DNA of 64,000 bases. Source: Halopseudomonas bauzanensis (GTDB lineage Bacteria > Pseudomonadota > Gammaproteobacteria > Pseudomonadales > Pseudomonadaceae). The position numbers and the translations under genes are program-made. The notes under the pieces were generated by a model, which made no database searches, was not told the origin of the DNA, and worked only from the letters and a program-made list of their open reading frames with translations. Location of the stretch: the NCBI RefSeq assembly GCF_900114735.1, contig NZ_FOUA01000006.1, forward strand, positions 124,001 to 188,000. Reading direction: 5' to 3'. Shown one piece after another: positions 1-9,396 of this stretch (position 1 is the stretch's first letter; each line of letters opens with the position of its first letter).

Positions 1-132
1 TGAGCATTGCGCTGCCAATGCGCTGTAATCGACCAGTGTGAGGCTGTTGCAATCACAGTGTGTACAGAGATTCTGACCGCCGGGGGTGGGGGCTGTTCAA
101 CAAAAACGTGCGGCTTGGCTGCGGTGGAAAGC

Positions 133-1116
133 TCAGATGACGGTGCATTCAGCCCAGCGGGCTTTGCGCCAGGCGCGTCGCTGTTTCTTATCGAGGAAGG
201 TCCAGGCGAGCAATCGGCTGTGTTTTTGCCCTTGCGCCATGGGGATGACGCGCACGTTCGTGGTAGGTAAAGCGGCGAGCTGCTGCTGCAGCGCCGGCAG
301 GTTGGCAGCCTTGGAAACCAGGCTGGTGAACCAGAACACCTGGCCGGCCAGGGCGGCACTTTCATCAATCATGCGAGCCAGGAACCCGGCCTCGCCACCG
401 TCGCACATCAGCTCGTTGGCCTGGCCGCCGAAATTCAGTGCCGGCTGCCTGCCGGAGCGGTCCTTGCCGAGGTTGCGCCATTTGCGTTGGCTACCGGCAC
501 TGGCCTCGGCCTGACTGGCATGGAAGGGCGGATTGCACAGGGTAAAGTCAAACTGCTCATCGGCGCCGACCAGCCCGGTGAATATCCGGGATGGCACGGT
601 TTGGCGGCGCAACTGGATACCCGTCGCCAGCTCTGGATTGGCTGCCAGAATATGCGCCGCATTATCGAGTGCCTGGGGATCGATATCAGCGCCGACGAAG
701 CGCCAGCGGTATTCCACCCGGCCGAGCAGTGGATAGATCAGATTGGCGCCGGTACCGATGTCCAGGCCCATGAGTCGCTCGCCTGTGGGTATGTTGCCGT
801 CATGACTTTCACCCAGCAAGTCCGCCAGGGCGTGAATATAGTCGGCGCGGCCGGGCACGGGCGGGCAGAGATAGCCATCGGGAATAGTCCAGTCGCGAAC
901 GCCGTACTGATGCAGCAGCAAGGCGCTGTTCAATACCGTCACTGCTCGGGTATCGGCGAAGTCCACCGTGGATGAACCATCCGCAGCCCTGATGATATGG
1001 GGCTTCAGCGCCGGGCAGGTACGGACCAGCGCATCCAGATCGTAATGGCCCTGGTGGCGATTACGCGGATGCAGGCCGGTTTTCTGCGGGCGACGCTGGT
1101 TTGGTCTGGTTGACAT
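133..1116 (-). CDS. rlmF: 23S rRNA (adenine-N6)-methyltransferase RlmF
   Basis: Methylates adenine 1618 of 23S rRNA with S-adenosylmethionine in the cytoplasm. The 327-residue product shows the family N-terminal motif [11 protein letters not shown] (about 16-26), the SAM-binding loop [15 protein letters not shown] (about 118-132) and the adenine-methyltransferase motif NPPF (195-198). I chose the ATG at 1116 rather than the upstream in-frame GTG at 1152: the extra 12 residues have no RlmF character, and only the ATG has a modest purine-rich GAGAGA upstream. It is transcribed divergently from tcdA. The 132 bases downstream, up to the window edge, hold nothing I can recognise. The family call is confident; the start is less so. 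Confidence 0.93.
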   Translation of the reverse strand: MSTRPNQRRPQKTGLHPRNRHQGHYDLDALVRTCPALKPHIIRAADGSSTVDFADTRAVTVLNSALLLHQYGVRDWTIPDGYLCPPVPGRADYIHALADLLGESHDGNIPTGERLMGLDIGTGANLIYPLLGRVEYRWRFVGADIDPQALDNAAHILAANPELATGIQLRRQTVPSRIFTGLVGADEQFDFTLCNPPFHASQAEASAGSQRKWRNLGKDRSGRQPALNFGGQANELMCDGGEAGFLARMIDESAALAGQVFWFTSLVSKAANLPALQQQLAALPTTNVRVIPMAQGQKHSRLLAWTFLDKKQRRAWRKARWAECTVI

Positions 1117-1202
1117 GGCTGGGTCTCTCGGGCAAGCGGATGATTGTCCCACAGCGGCGCGGGAGGATCATCCAGCTTGTGCACAATTAGCGTGGATGAA
1201 TC

Positions 1203-1211
1203 TGTGGATAA
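1203..1211 (-). promoter_or_regulatory. Perfect DnaA-box 9-mer in the rlmF/tcdA divergent spacer
   Basis: The plus strand reads TGTGGATAA, the exact complement of the consensus DnaA box TTATCCACA. It lies in the 222-bp spacer between divergent rlmF and tcdA. A TATCCACTA near-match sits about 75 bp downstream. One perfect box can occur by chance and no AT-rich unwinding region or box cluster is present, so this is at most a DnaA-responsive or titration site. Confidence 0.3.
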
Positions 1212-1338
1212 CCCTGTGATAGAAGGAGCGAGGCCGCATTCACGATGGTCTTGCGGGAACTGGTGATTTATTGACCAGCTGCGGATATCCACTATGGCCA
1301 TGCGTTATACTGCGCGGTCTCATTTGTGCGAGGTGTAC

Positions 1339-2115
1339 ATGGCGATTGATGATCCCCGTTTCGGCGGTATAGCACGGCTGTATGGTACCGAGGCGTTGGC
1401 TCGCCTGCAGGCCAGCCATGTGGCGGTGGTCGGCATCGGTGGTGTCGGCAGTTGGGCCGCCGAAGCGCTGGCGCGTACCGGGCTGGGCCGCATCACGCTG
1501 ATCGATATGGATGACATCTGCGTCACCAACACCAATCGCCAGCTGCCCGCCATGAAAGGCAATATCGGCCGGTTGAAGGTCGAGGTGATGGCTGAGCGTT
1601 TGCAGGCCATCAATCCGGCCTGCGAGGTGCGCCCGATCATGGGCTTTGTGACGCCGGATACCCTTGCTGAATACATTACCGATGACATCGATTGCGTGGT
1701 GGATTGCATCGACAGCGTGGCGTCCAAGGTCGCGCTGATCGCCTGGTGCCGGCGGCGCAAGATCGGCATCGTTACCACCGGCGGCGCTGGTGGCCAGATC
1801 GACCCGACCATGATCAAGGTCGCGGACCTGTCGAAAACCGTGAATGATCCACTGGCAGCCAAGGCCCGCTCGCTGCTGCGGCGCGATCACTACTTCCCCC
1901 GGGCCGACAGCAAGCGCAGCTTCGGCGTGCCCTGCGTCTATTCCACCGAACAACTGCGCTACCCCAAGCCGGACGGCTCGGTATGCCAGCAGAAGACCTT
2001 TGTCGGGGAGGGCGTGAAGCTGGATTGTTCCGGCGGCTTCGGTTCCGTGACCATGGTCACCGCGACCTTTGGCATGGTGGCCGCCTCCAAGGCGGTGGAG
2101 CGGTTGCTGCGTTAG
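1339..2115 (+). CDS. tcdA: tRNA threonylcarbamoyladenosine dehydratase TcdA
   Basis: E1-like ATP-dependent enzyme that cyclises t6A37 of ANN-decoding tRNAs to ct6A. The product has 258 residues. The Rossmann ATP-binding loop GIGGVGSW is at about 32-39, followed by the acidic strand LIDMDD and the TNTNRQLPA segment typical of ThiF/MoeB-like dehydratases. The ATG at 1339 gives MAIDDPRFGG, the normal family start, with GCGAGG just upstream. An in-frame ATG at 1294 would add 15 unrelated residues. In other pseudomonads, as I recall, tcdA lies close to dapD and csdA; here about 19 kb of accessory genes separate it from dapD. Confidence 0.94.
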   Translation: MAIDDPRFGGIARLYGTEALARLQASHVAVVGIGGVGSWAAEALARTGLGRITLIDMDDICVTNTNRQLPAMKGNIGRLKVEVMAERLQAINPACEVRPIMGFVTPDTLAEYITDDIDCVVDCIDSVASKVALIAWCRRRKIGIVTTGGAGGQIDPTMIKVADLSKTVNDPLAAKARSLLRRDHYFPRADSKRSFGVPCVYSTEQLRYPKPDGSVCQQKTFVGEGVKLDCSGGFGSVTMVTATFGMVAASKAVERLLR

Positions 2116-2140
2116 GCTGGCCTGAATATCCGGCCAGCCT
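2114..2140 (+). terminator. Hairpin after tcdA
   Basis: A perfect 9-bp inverted repeat, AGGCTGGCC (2114-2122) and GGCCAGCCT (2132-2140), encloses a 9-nt loop and starts inside the tcdA stop codon. Only GGTTTA follows, so the U-tract is weak. It is a probable terminator separating tcdA from the secretion island. The remaining 176 bases before vgrG show no promoter I can defend. Confidence 0.6.
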
Positions 2141-2316
2141 GGTTTACCGCAGCCACCCCATAGCTGCGTAGCGCTGGTTCTTGACTGCGCGAAGAGATTT
2201 TCCGATAGCTTGCCAGTATTTTGCCAACTGACTCACAACCCTGTTTCCCAAGGGCGGCCTTGACGGCTGCGGTCTGATATAACGGCGACTTTGTTCGTCA
2301 GACAAGGGAATACAGG

Positions 2317-4350
2317 ATGTTCGCCCCGGCCAATACCGCGCACTTCACCCTCACCATTCCGCGCCTGGAACACGACTTCAAGGTGCTGGCCTTCCAGGGC
2401 ACCGAAGCCACCAGCCAGCCTTATTGCTTTGAACTGGACCTGGTCAGCGAACGGCCGGACCTGGATATCGAAGGGTTATTACATCAGCCGGCATTTCTCA
2501 GTTACGCCGGGCCGGACCAGGGCGTGCACGGCCTGATCCACAGCGTCGCCCAGGGCGAATCCGGCAAACGCCTGACCCGCTATCGCATCACCCTGGTCCC
2601 CCGGCTGGCCTATCTGCAGCACGCCACCAACCAGCGCATCTTCCAGCACCGCACTGTGCCGCAGATCATCACCGAGGTGCTCAAGGGCCACGGCATTTTC
2701 ACTGATTCGTTCCGCTTCCAATTGCGCGAAGACGGGCCCGAGCGGATCTACTGCACCCAGTACAACGAAACCGACCTGCACTTCATCCAGCGTCTGTGCG
2801 AGGAAGAAGGGATTCACTATCACTTCCAGCACAGCCCGGAAGGCCACCAGTTGGTGTTCGGCGAAGACCAGACCGTCTTCCCCAAGCTGACCCCGACCCG
2901 CTTCAACCAGGGCAGCGGCATGGTCGCCGACGAGCCGGTCATCAAGCGCTTCAACCTGCGCCTGCAAACCCGCCCCAGCCAGGTCAGCCGCCGCGACTAC
3001 AACTTCGAAAAGCCGCGCCTGCTGATGGAAAGCAAAGCGCAAAGCGAAGCCCTGCCCACCCTGGAAGACTACGACTACCCCGGCCGTTTCCAAGACCGCA
3101 CCCGCGGCCAACACCTGGCCACCAGAACCCTCGAAGCCCACCGCAGCGACTACCGTGTGGCGCAAGGCGACAGCGACCAGCCAATCCTGATCAGCGGCCA
3201 CTTTCTGGCCCTGACCGAGCACCCTCGCCAGGAATGGAATGATCTCTGGCTGCTGACATCGGTAACCCACGAAGGCAAACAGCCCCAAGTGTTGGAAGAG
3301 TCGGTGACCAGCGCCACCAACCCCGGGGATGACTTCACCCAAGGCTATCGCAACACCTTCACCGCCACCCCGTGGGACGTTATCCACCGCCCTCAGATAA
3401 GCCACCCCAAACACCCCATCAACGGCACCCAAACCGCCGTCGTCACCGGCCCCGAAACCGAAGAAATCCACTGCGACGAACACGGCCGCGTCAAAGTCCA
3501 GTTCCACTGGGACCGCCAAGGCCAGGCCAACGACAAAACCAGCTGCTGGCTCCGCGTCGCCAGCAACTGGGCCGGCGACCGCTACGGTGGCATCGCCATC
3601 CCAAGGGTAGGCATGGAAGTGCTGGTCACCTTCCTCGAAGGCGACCCCGACCAGCCGCTGATCACCGGCTGCTTGTACCACAAGACCCACCAGGTCCCGT
3701 ACAGCCTGCCGGAGCACAAGACCCGCAGCGTCTTCAAAACCCTCAGCAGCCCCGGCGGCGACGGCTTCAACGAGCTGCGTATCGAAGACAAGGCCGGTGA
3801 AGAACAGATATTCATCCACGCCCAGCGCGACTGGGACCAGAACATCCAGCACGATCAGCACATCCGCGTTGGCAATGAGCGCCACGACCGTGTCGAAGCC
3901 AACAGCTACACCGAGCTGCTGGCCGAAGAACACTGCACCACCCATGCCGACCGCAAAACCGAGATCAAGGCCGACGACCACCTGACCGTCGCCAACAACC
4001 AGCATGTCAAACTCGGCACCGGCCAGTTCATCGAAGCCGGTCAGGAAATCCACCTGTCCAGCGGCATGAAAGTCGTCCTCGAGTCCGGCAGCGAGATCAC
4101 CTTCAAGGCCGGCGGCAGCTTCGTCAAGATCGACCCCAGTGGGATATCGATGGTCGGACCGCAGGTGCGGATGAACTCGGGTGGGAGTGCGGGTAAGGGG
4201 AGTGGGGCGGCGCCGGTGCTACCCGGGGAGACCGCAGCAGCACCTGACGCTTTCTCCGGCAATCTATTGGTACCAGCGCAGCGGCAGGCACTGTCGTTGG
4301 CGCCCCCGTTGTGCGCTATCTGTACCCCAAATAATGGGGGCGACGCGTGA
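2317..4350 (+). CDS. vgrG: Type VI secretion tip protein VgrG (TssI)
   Basis: Spike protein that caps the Hcp tube and carries effectors into target cells. The 677-residue product has the gp27-like fold over about residues 1-360. A gp5-like OB domain follows, with the diagnostic stretches DEHGRVKVQFHWDR, SCWLRVASNWAG and PRVGMEVLVTFLEGDPDQP. Next comes a repetitive needle region with HAQRDW and then short beta-helix-like repeats to about 630. The last 45 residues are Pro/Ala-rich with a CAIC pair and form a likely cargo-binding tail. The start follows AAGGGAATACAGG. The stop overlaps the next gene by 4 nt (GTGA). No tss/tsb core genes are present, so this is an orphan vgrG cargo cluster. Confidence 0.96.
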   Translation: MFAPANTAHFTLTIPRLEHDFKVLAFQGTEATSQPYCFELDLVSERPDLDIEGLLHQPAFLSYAGPDQGVHGLIHSVAQGESGKRLTRYRITLVPRLAYLQHATNQRIFQHRTVPQIITEVLKGHGIFTDSFRFQLREDGPERIYCTQYNETDLHFIQRLCEEEGIHYHFQHSPEGHQLVFGEDQTVFPKLTPTRFNQGSGMVADEPVIKRFNLRLQTRPSQVSRRDYNFEKPRLLMESKAQSEALPTLEDYDYPGRFQDRTRGQHLATRTLEAHRSDYRVAQGDSDQPILISGHFLALTEHPRQEWNDLWLLTSVTHEGKQPQVLEESVTSATNPGDDFTQGYRNTFTATPWDVIHRPQISHPKHPINGTQTAVVTGPETEEIHCDEHGRVKVQFHWDRQGQANDKTSCWLRVASNWAGDRYGGIAIPRVGMEVLVTFLEGDPDQPLITGCLYHKTHQVPYSLPEHKTRSVFKTLSSPGGDGFNELRIEDKAGEEQIFIHAQRDWDQNIQHDQHIRVGNERHDRVEANSYTELLAEEHCTTHADRKTEIKADDHLTVANNQHVKLGTGQFIEAGQEIHLSSGMKVVLESGSEITFKAGGSFVKIDPSGISMVGPQVRMNSGGSAGKGSGAAPVLPGETAAAPDAFSGNLLVPAQRQALSLAPPLCAICTPNNGGDA

Positions 4351-5201
4351 GCACACGGTATCTGTTACTGGATGGTGTGCGTTATGAGCAAGCGCTGGAG
4401 CGCCTATACCGGCGTGATGAAGAACTGCAAATAGAACCGCTCTACGCCGGCACGCCTTGGCAGGATCTGGCTGACCTGGGGCCCATCCTGCTCGGCCTGC
4501 ATCAGGACTCAACACTATGGCAGGAGGTCGATGATGAGCCGGAATGGCACGCGGCTGCGGCTATATTGACCAGCCCTGCACCCATGACACAGATAGCCGA
4601 CCATCTACGTCAGTTCAATGAGGTGGCCGATACCCAGGGTAACGCCTACCTGCTGCGCTATGCCGATCCACTGGTTGCCTGGTTCTGGCTGAACAGTTTC
4701 GGTAGTGACACCGCATTACACGTGCTTGGCCCAATCAGCCAATGGCATATCGTGCAACCGCAGGTAACCTGGCAGCCAGCCGACGCAGGTTGGCAGGTAT
4801 TTGACGGCCCGGACCCCGGAGCCAGTGCATCGCCATGCAATCCATTTGGCGAGGCACAACAACAAGGGCTGGATCAGGCTTATCGTTGGCAATTGAAATC
4901 CCGCCTCTATGCATGTCTGCAAGCCAATCACCCCGTTGCATTACAGCGTCTGACACCAAGCGCTCTGGATAGCTGGCTGGATAACCGGCTACTCACCGCT
5001 GAGGCTTGGGGGCTGGCCAGTGAACGCAGCCAGGTTATCTGGTGCGCATTGAGCCTGACCCATGGCGATGACTTCGCCACCGTCACTGATGGGTGCTACC
5101 AGCATTGGCTAAGCCATCATCAAACTGCCGCATTCACCCCCGACCAACGCCTCCAACAGTATTACCGGACTATGGCTGAGCCAGAAGGACTACCGACATG
5201 A
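4347..5201 (+). CDS. DUF4123 effector-adaptor (Tap/TEC-like) protein
   Basis: A cytoplasmic chaperone/adaptor of the DUF4123 family, known to load a specific effector onto its cognate VgrG. The 284-residue product has the N-terminal pattern YLLLDGVRYEQ and the central LLRYADPLVAWFWLNSF element typical of the domain. It is not itself secreted and has no signal peptide or membrane segment. The GTG start overlaps the vgrG stop by 4 nt, and its own stop overlaps the toxin ATG by 4 nt. The three genes are therefore translationally coupled, which strongly suggests it is the adaptor for the downstream VasX-like protein. The family call is sound; partner specificity is inferred from position. Confidence 0.88.
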   Translation: MSTRYLLLDGVRYEQALERLYRRDEELQIEPLYAGTPWQDLADLGPILLGLHQDSTLWQEVDDEPEWHAAAAILTSPAPMTQIADHLRQFNEVADTQGNAYLLRYADPLVAWFWLNSFGSDTALHVLGPISQWHIVQPQVTWQPADAGWQVFDGPDPGASASPCNPFGEAQQQGLDQAYRWQLKSRLYACLQANHPVALQRLTPSALDSWLDNRLLTAEAWGLASERSQVIWCALSLTHGDDFATVTDGCYQHWLSHHQTAAFTPDQRLQQYYRTMAEPEGLPT

Positions 5202-8200
5202 CCAGCATGCGCACGCCCAGCGAGATCAGAGACAACCTTTTCGCCACGTTTGCTGACAAGCCCATGACCAGTATCGGGCAGTGCCCTTTGCAGCAGGTAG
5301 AAATAGCTATCTTCCCGGTGCGCTATGCACTCGATGAAGCCGCGCAAACCAGCGGTGAACCGGGCCCGCATCCGATACCCGCTACTTGGCAAGGCGCAGA
5401 CTCCTTACCTGTTCTGCATACGCGTACTTATACCCAGCGCCAGCTACGTGATGGGTGGCTGTATGTCATCGACCAGACCGCCAACACGCTGGATGAATAC
5501 CGTGTGCAAGGCGCGACCTTCAGCAAGCAGGCTGCAGCAGCTGTGGGTAGCGCGGAGCCCGCGCTGGGCCACCTGTTGTATCCACGAGGGCACCAGTTGC
5601 TACTGGCTTACTCCAGCGTGAAGTGGAGTGAGTACACTCACGAACGTATGGCTGACCCAGCAGAGCAAGCGCGCTGGATGCGCCCCCTCGATCTGGCCGG
5701 ATATGCCCACACCATGCAGGCACCCCACTGTGCTGCACTGACTGAGATAGCAGAGCATGTCGCTGATATTGACCCCGGCACGGCGAAGGCGGACTTGCGT
5801 TTCGACAGCACCTTGGTGGCCACCCAGGCCCAGGATGCGGAGCAGGCCTGCAAACCGGCTCTGGGTAGTGACCGGGTGCTGGCCTGTGTGCCGGATCAAG
5901 ACTCCGCCCTGTTCATTGCACTGGACGACCCGCTGGGCATACTTGAAGACCTGAGTATGCAAGCGGCTGGCCCCGCACTGGCCTTGGCTCAGTTTGAAGA
6001 ACAGCATATGCACCGGCTGACAGTGGCTCAGTATGTGGAAATGTTGGCGGGAGCGGACTTTTCTGATCTGGAAACCACACTCAATGTGGATGACCAAGCC
6101 TTTCACACCTTCAAACGGAAAGCCCAGCGTTATCTGGATGCGAGGGTCATGCAGCAGTTCGATGCCGCCAATGGAGGAACCGTCGGGCTCCAGCAGGCCA
6201 TCAAAGAGCGAGATTTGCTGAACGCCGAATATGGCGGAGACATCGTCGATCGCGTGGATATGCTGTTGGCCCAGTGGCGGGCCAGAGACTCCCTGCGCGG
6301 GCAGGTGCGCTTTGGCGAAGCTCAGCAATATGTACTGGAAAAGCGTGTAGAGCTCGACGGCCATCAGGCCTCACTGAATATCTGTCTTGAAGACCTGATC
6401 GTCTGGCTGAAGCGTTTGGGGACAGACCCCCTCTGTGTATTTCATGATCAGACCGAGGAGAGTCAATGCCTGAGCCTGATAGAACACGCGGATGCCTGGC
6501 TGGGTCTACTCACTCAACATGAAGCCGGTCGTGACTGGGTTATCAAGGACTACGCCGAACCAAACACCCTGATGGGCTTGGCACATTACAACTTCGACAA
6601 GGAGCTGGCGTCGAATATTGACAGATTGGCACAGGAGTTTACCGAGCAGGAAGGTATCAACCTGGCGGTAGCCGGTTCAGTTGCGAAGCGCTCACAGGAA
6701 ATCACCGACGTACTCAGCAACGAAACCATCCGCAACAGCGCCCTGTTTCAGCGTATGAGCCAACCGGCCCAACGCGCCTATGACACACTATTGAAGGTCG
6801 CCAGCCAACATTTCGAAGACCTCTGGGAAGCCTTCGAGTACAAACTGCTGCCCGCCGTCAGCAGCCGGCTTGGCCCGCAATGGAAACCCGTTGCCTATCT
6901 GACCATCAGCGTGGCAGTGCAAAGCACAGTCGATGAAATCAGACCCTATCTCATCCTCGACCCAGAGTACCGACAGAAACACGCACGCTGGACGCGACAG
7001 GTCGTCATGGTCACCCGTAAACTCAATGCCCAGAGCCACGTAGCGCGCACCGGAGCACGCCATGATCGTCAAGCTGCCACCCGGGATGTGAGACAGCTCA
7101 AACAACAACTGGATAACCTGATGCTGGAAATGCCCGCCAAAATTCTTGCGCGTGGCGAGATCCACCAGCAAACGCAGCACACCGCCATTCAGCAGCGGAC
7201 TTTCACCATCGAAACTCTCGGTCGAGCTGAGCTGGCCCAACAGCTGGAAGCCAAAGCCAAGGATTATGGCAGCTATATCAAACGAGCCAACGATTGGGTC
7301 AAGAGCAATATCAACAAGGGGCTGGCAGGATTGGTCACAGTACTGAACTTCTGGAACTTCCACACCGCCATGGCCGACGCCGGAGCCAGCGGCGAATGGA
7401 CTACCAAGGACCAGCTATCAGTCAGCACAGCCGCGGCCACCATGCTCAGTGGTTTGACTGCGCTGGCGATAATGCCGGTTTGGGCGAGGATGGCGCAGCT
7501 GCAAGGTGTGGTCCAAACCAGCAAGAGCAACAGGCAGATGATGTTGCTGACAAAGGCCGCATCGAATAAATGGGTGACGGGGCATGAGCACAAGGCCCTG
7601 TTCAAGGCACTTGCCAAGCGAGCCTTTGCCATGTCGGGATTGGCGGTGATCGCATCGGTGGCCGAGACCTTTCAGATAAAAGAAGAAATCGACAATGCGC
7701 ACTCTGAAGCTGAAAAGCTGGCACTCCAATCCAAACGTGTTCTGACTATTGGGATGGGAGGGATAGGCACATTTCAGCTGTTTCGTTCTCTAGGAGTGTT
7801 CTTTGGAAACCGCGCAGCAGGGCTTGTTTTCGCCCCATGGATAGTTGTCGCGTTTGCAATTGTGGGCGCCGCCTATCTAATTGTTTCATTGGTGGCTGAT
7901 AGCCTCAAGCTGGAAGGCCTGAAGCTCTGGTTATACCGTAGCAGTTGGAGTAATTCAAAAGCAGATTACTGGCCAGATACGGAGGAGGGAAACAAAGATG
8001 AGTTGCGGGCCTTGCAGGAGGTGCTGTTGCGTCCGACCATCGTAGCGCAAACCTTAAAAGGGAAAATAAGCGAGCTCAATAACCCCAACCGAAATGGCGT
8101 CTGGCTGAAGCTGGTACTCCCGCCTGATGTGGCAGATCATAACATCCGCATCTATCCGATCATGGTGACAGAAGGAGGCTGGTTCAGTATAGACAGGCAG

Positions 8201-8605
8201 ACCGGGTACCGAGCCAACCTATATGCTGACTACTTTGCTGAAGGCAATTGGATCGATATTGAGCAACTTGGCGATTGGGAGCTGCTGGACGTAAGCAAAT
8301 ATAGAGACCATCTGCCCGCACAGTACGCTCCAGAAGATTGGCGAATCTGGCTTGTTCATCTTCCCCATCGTTGGGGAATGGATAGGCTGGAAGTTGAGAT
8401 TCATTATCCGCCAGATATATTGGGCCGTCCCGATACCCTTGGTTATCGTTTCAATATCGATCTTGACGGCATGAAAGCAGGCAGCCTGTACGAAAATCCC
8501 TATGTTCATGGACAGGTCGCCGAGCCAGATAATGGCAGCAAGCCGTTAGTGATTGATAGCATTCCGGCTGATACACGAAATATTCTTACCTTGGGGGTGC
8601 TGTGA
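5198..8605 (+). CDS. VasX-like T6SS membrane-active effector
   Basis: Large 1135-residue protein resembling the VasX/BTH_I2691 group of T6SS effectors, which damage target membranes. The N-terminal domain carries the CPL..VEIAIFPVRYALDE motif (about 29-47) and TRTYTQRQLRDGWLYVID (about 75-92) characteristic of VasX N-terminal regions. The middle (about 250-700) is helical and soluble. Four hydrophobic segments lie at about 742-765, 808-823, 848-870 and 876-900. A soluble C-terminal domain of about 230 residues follows that I do not recognise. No enzymatic motif is visible, so pore formation is an inference from family and topology. It is coupled to the DUF4123 gene (ATGA) and to the first downstream paralogue. 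The 3' part is visibly richer in A/T than vgrG, a sign of separate ancestry. Confidence 0.8.
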   Translation: MTSMRTPSEIRDNLFATFADKPMTSIGQCPLQQVEIAIFPVRYALDEAAQTSGEPGPHPIPATWQGADSLPVLHTRTYTQRQLRDGWLYVIDQTANTLDEYRVQGATFSKQAAAAVGSAEPALGHLLYPRGHQLLLAYSSVKWSEYTHERMADPAEQARWMRPLDLAGYAHTMQAPHCAALTEIAEHVADIDPGTAKADLRFDSTLVATQAQDAEQACKPALGSDRVLACVPDQDSALFIALDDPLGILEDLSMQAAGPALALAQFEEQHMHRLTVAQYVEMLAGADFSDLETTLNVDDQAFHTFKRKAQRYLDARVMQQFDAANGGTVGLQQAIKERDLLNAEYGGDIVDRVDMLLAQWRARDSLRGQVRFGEAQQYVLEKRVELDGHQASLNICLEDLIVWLKRLGTDPLCVFHDQTEESQCLSLIEHADAWLGLLTQHEAGRDWVIKDYAEPNTLMGLAHYNFDKELASNIDRLAQEFTEQEGINLAVAGSVAKRSQEITDVLSNETIRNSALFQRMSQPAQRAYDTLLKVASQHFEDLWEAFEYKLLPAVSSRLGPQWKPVAYLTISVAVQSTVDEIRPYLILDPEYRQKHARWTRQVVMVTRKLNAQSHVARTGARHDRQAATRDVRQLKQQLDNLMLEMPAKILARGEIHQQTQHTAIQQRTFTIETLGRAELAQQLEAKAKDYGSYIKRANDWVKSNINKGLAGLVTVLNFWNFHTAMADAGASGEWTTKDQLSVSTAAATMLSGLTALAIMPVWARMAQLQGVVQTSKSNRQMMLLTKAASNKWVTGHEHKALFKALAKRAFAMSGLAVIASVAETFQIKEEIDNAHSEAEKLALQSKRVLTIGMGGIGTFQLFRSLGVFFGNRAAGLVFAPWIVVAFAIVGAAYLIVSLVADSLKLEGLKLWLYRSSWSNSKADYWPDTEEGNKDELRALQEVLLRPTIVAQTLKGKISELNNPNRNGVWLKLVLPPDVADHNIRIYPIMVTEGGWFSIDRQTGYRANLYADYFAEGNWIDIEQLGDWELLDVSKYRDHLPAQYAPEDWRIWLVHLPHRWGMDRLEVEIHYPPDILGRPDTLGYRFNIDLDGMKAGSLYENPYVHGQVAEPDNGSKPLVIDSIPADTRNILTLGVL

Positions 8606-9372
8606 TGCGACGTACCGGGTGGCATCGGACTTCAGATCTATCCGACCAGATGGAATGGAGATATAACGCCGAGCCCCAGGTATTAACCTGGACGGTGAAG
8701 GCTATCGATAAAAATATCCTCGGTGACGGGCTTCCGGCCATAATTCCGGGATTTTTGATGTTTGTCGGCGGGGTGTATGGGCTTTTAAAGAACGATATGG
8801 AAGTGTTTCTTATGTTTTTTTTGCCCATGCTTCTTATGGTTTTCTTATTCGTTAAGATTGGTATGGAAAAAACCGTCTTCGTCTACCGCGCCACCGAAGA
8901 GCGCCTGGAAATCTGCCAATGGCAGGATATCCCCGATCTGGTGTTTACCTTCCTCAAGATTTTCCCCTTTATCATCGTCGGCATCATCCTGATGGCTCTG
9001 ATCAGTAACCCTGCGCTATCCATTGCCGCACTGGCAGGCCCTGCGTTGGTGGGCATTCTGTTGGCGTCGGTGGGGGGAGATTCAAATTACAAGGCTATGT
9101 ACAAAAGATTGGAGCGCTCGGAGTGCCGGTGGGATGAGGTGCTTGAGGCTACGCTGGATACGCATCATGGCCTTATCGCATTGACTTGGCCATGGGAGAT
9201 ACCGCAGGAATGGCTAGTGCAAATGAAAGACCCGGAAGAGAACCACACTCAGGGAGCTAACCTGTACTTCAGAAAGGATCAGCAGAGCCAGGTTGTAGAG
9301 CTGATAAGAAAGAAGCTGCCGCCAAACGTTAAAATGAAGGAAGAGCGTATAAAATATGAATTTTCTGGTTGA
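8605..9372 (+). CDS. Tandem membrane protein 1, candidate immunity protein
   Basis: Unrecognised 255-residue inner-membrane protein, first of three paralogues in tandem. Four hydrophobic segments lie at about 43-61, 66-85, 113-133 and 137-155. The cytosolic-looking core GMEKTVFVYRATEERLEIC (86-104) and GGDSNYKA (157-164) are shared with both other copies. The ATG at 8605 overlaps the toxin stop by one base; a GTG one codon earlier is possible. The position directly after a T6SS effector, the membrane topology and the multiplication fit an immunity role against a membrane-active toxin. This is inference from context. Its N-terminal third matches copy 3, while its C-terminal third matches copy 2. 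Confidence 0.65.
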   Translation: MRRTGWHRTSDLSDQMEWRYNAEPQVLTWTVKAIDKNILGDGLPAIIPGFLMFVGGVYGLLKNDMEVFLMFFLPMLLMVFLFVKIGMEKTVFVYRATEERLEICQWQDIPDLVFTFLKIFPFIIVGIILMALISNPALSIAALAGPALVGILLASVGGDSNYKAMYKRLERSECRWDEVLEATLDTHHGLIALTWPWEIPQEWLVQMKDPEENHTQGANLYFRKDQQSQVVELIRKKLPPNVKMKEERIKYEFSG

Positions 9373-9396
9373 GTGCGTGCAGGGGTTGGATATTTG

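Noticed and set aside
1178..1290. Chromosomal replication origin
   Set aside because: Only one perfect DnaA box, no AT-rich unwinding region and no dnaA-dnaN or similar neighbours.
2479..4053. 524-codon open frame antisense to vgrG
   Set aside because: It is a complementary-strand shadow of a high-GC gene. It is Val/Ala/Gly-rich with no family motifs, whereas the sense strand is a clear VgrG.
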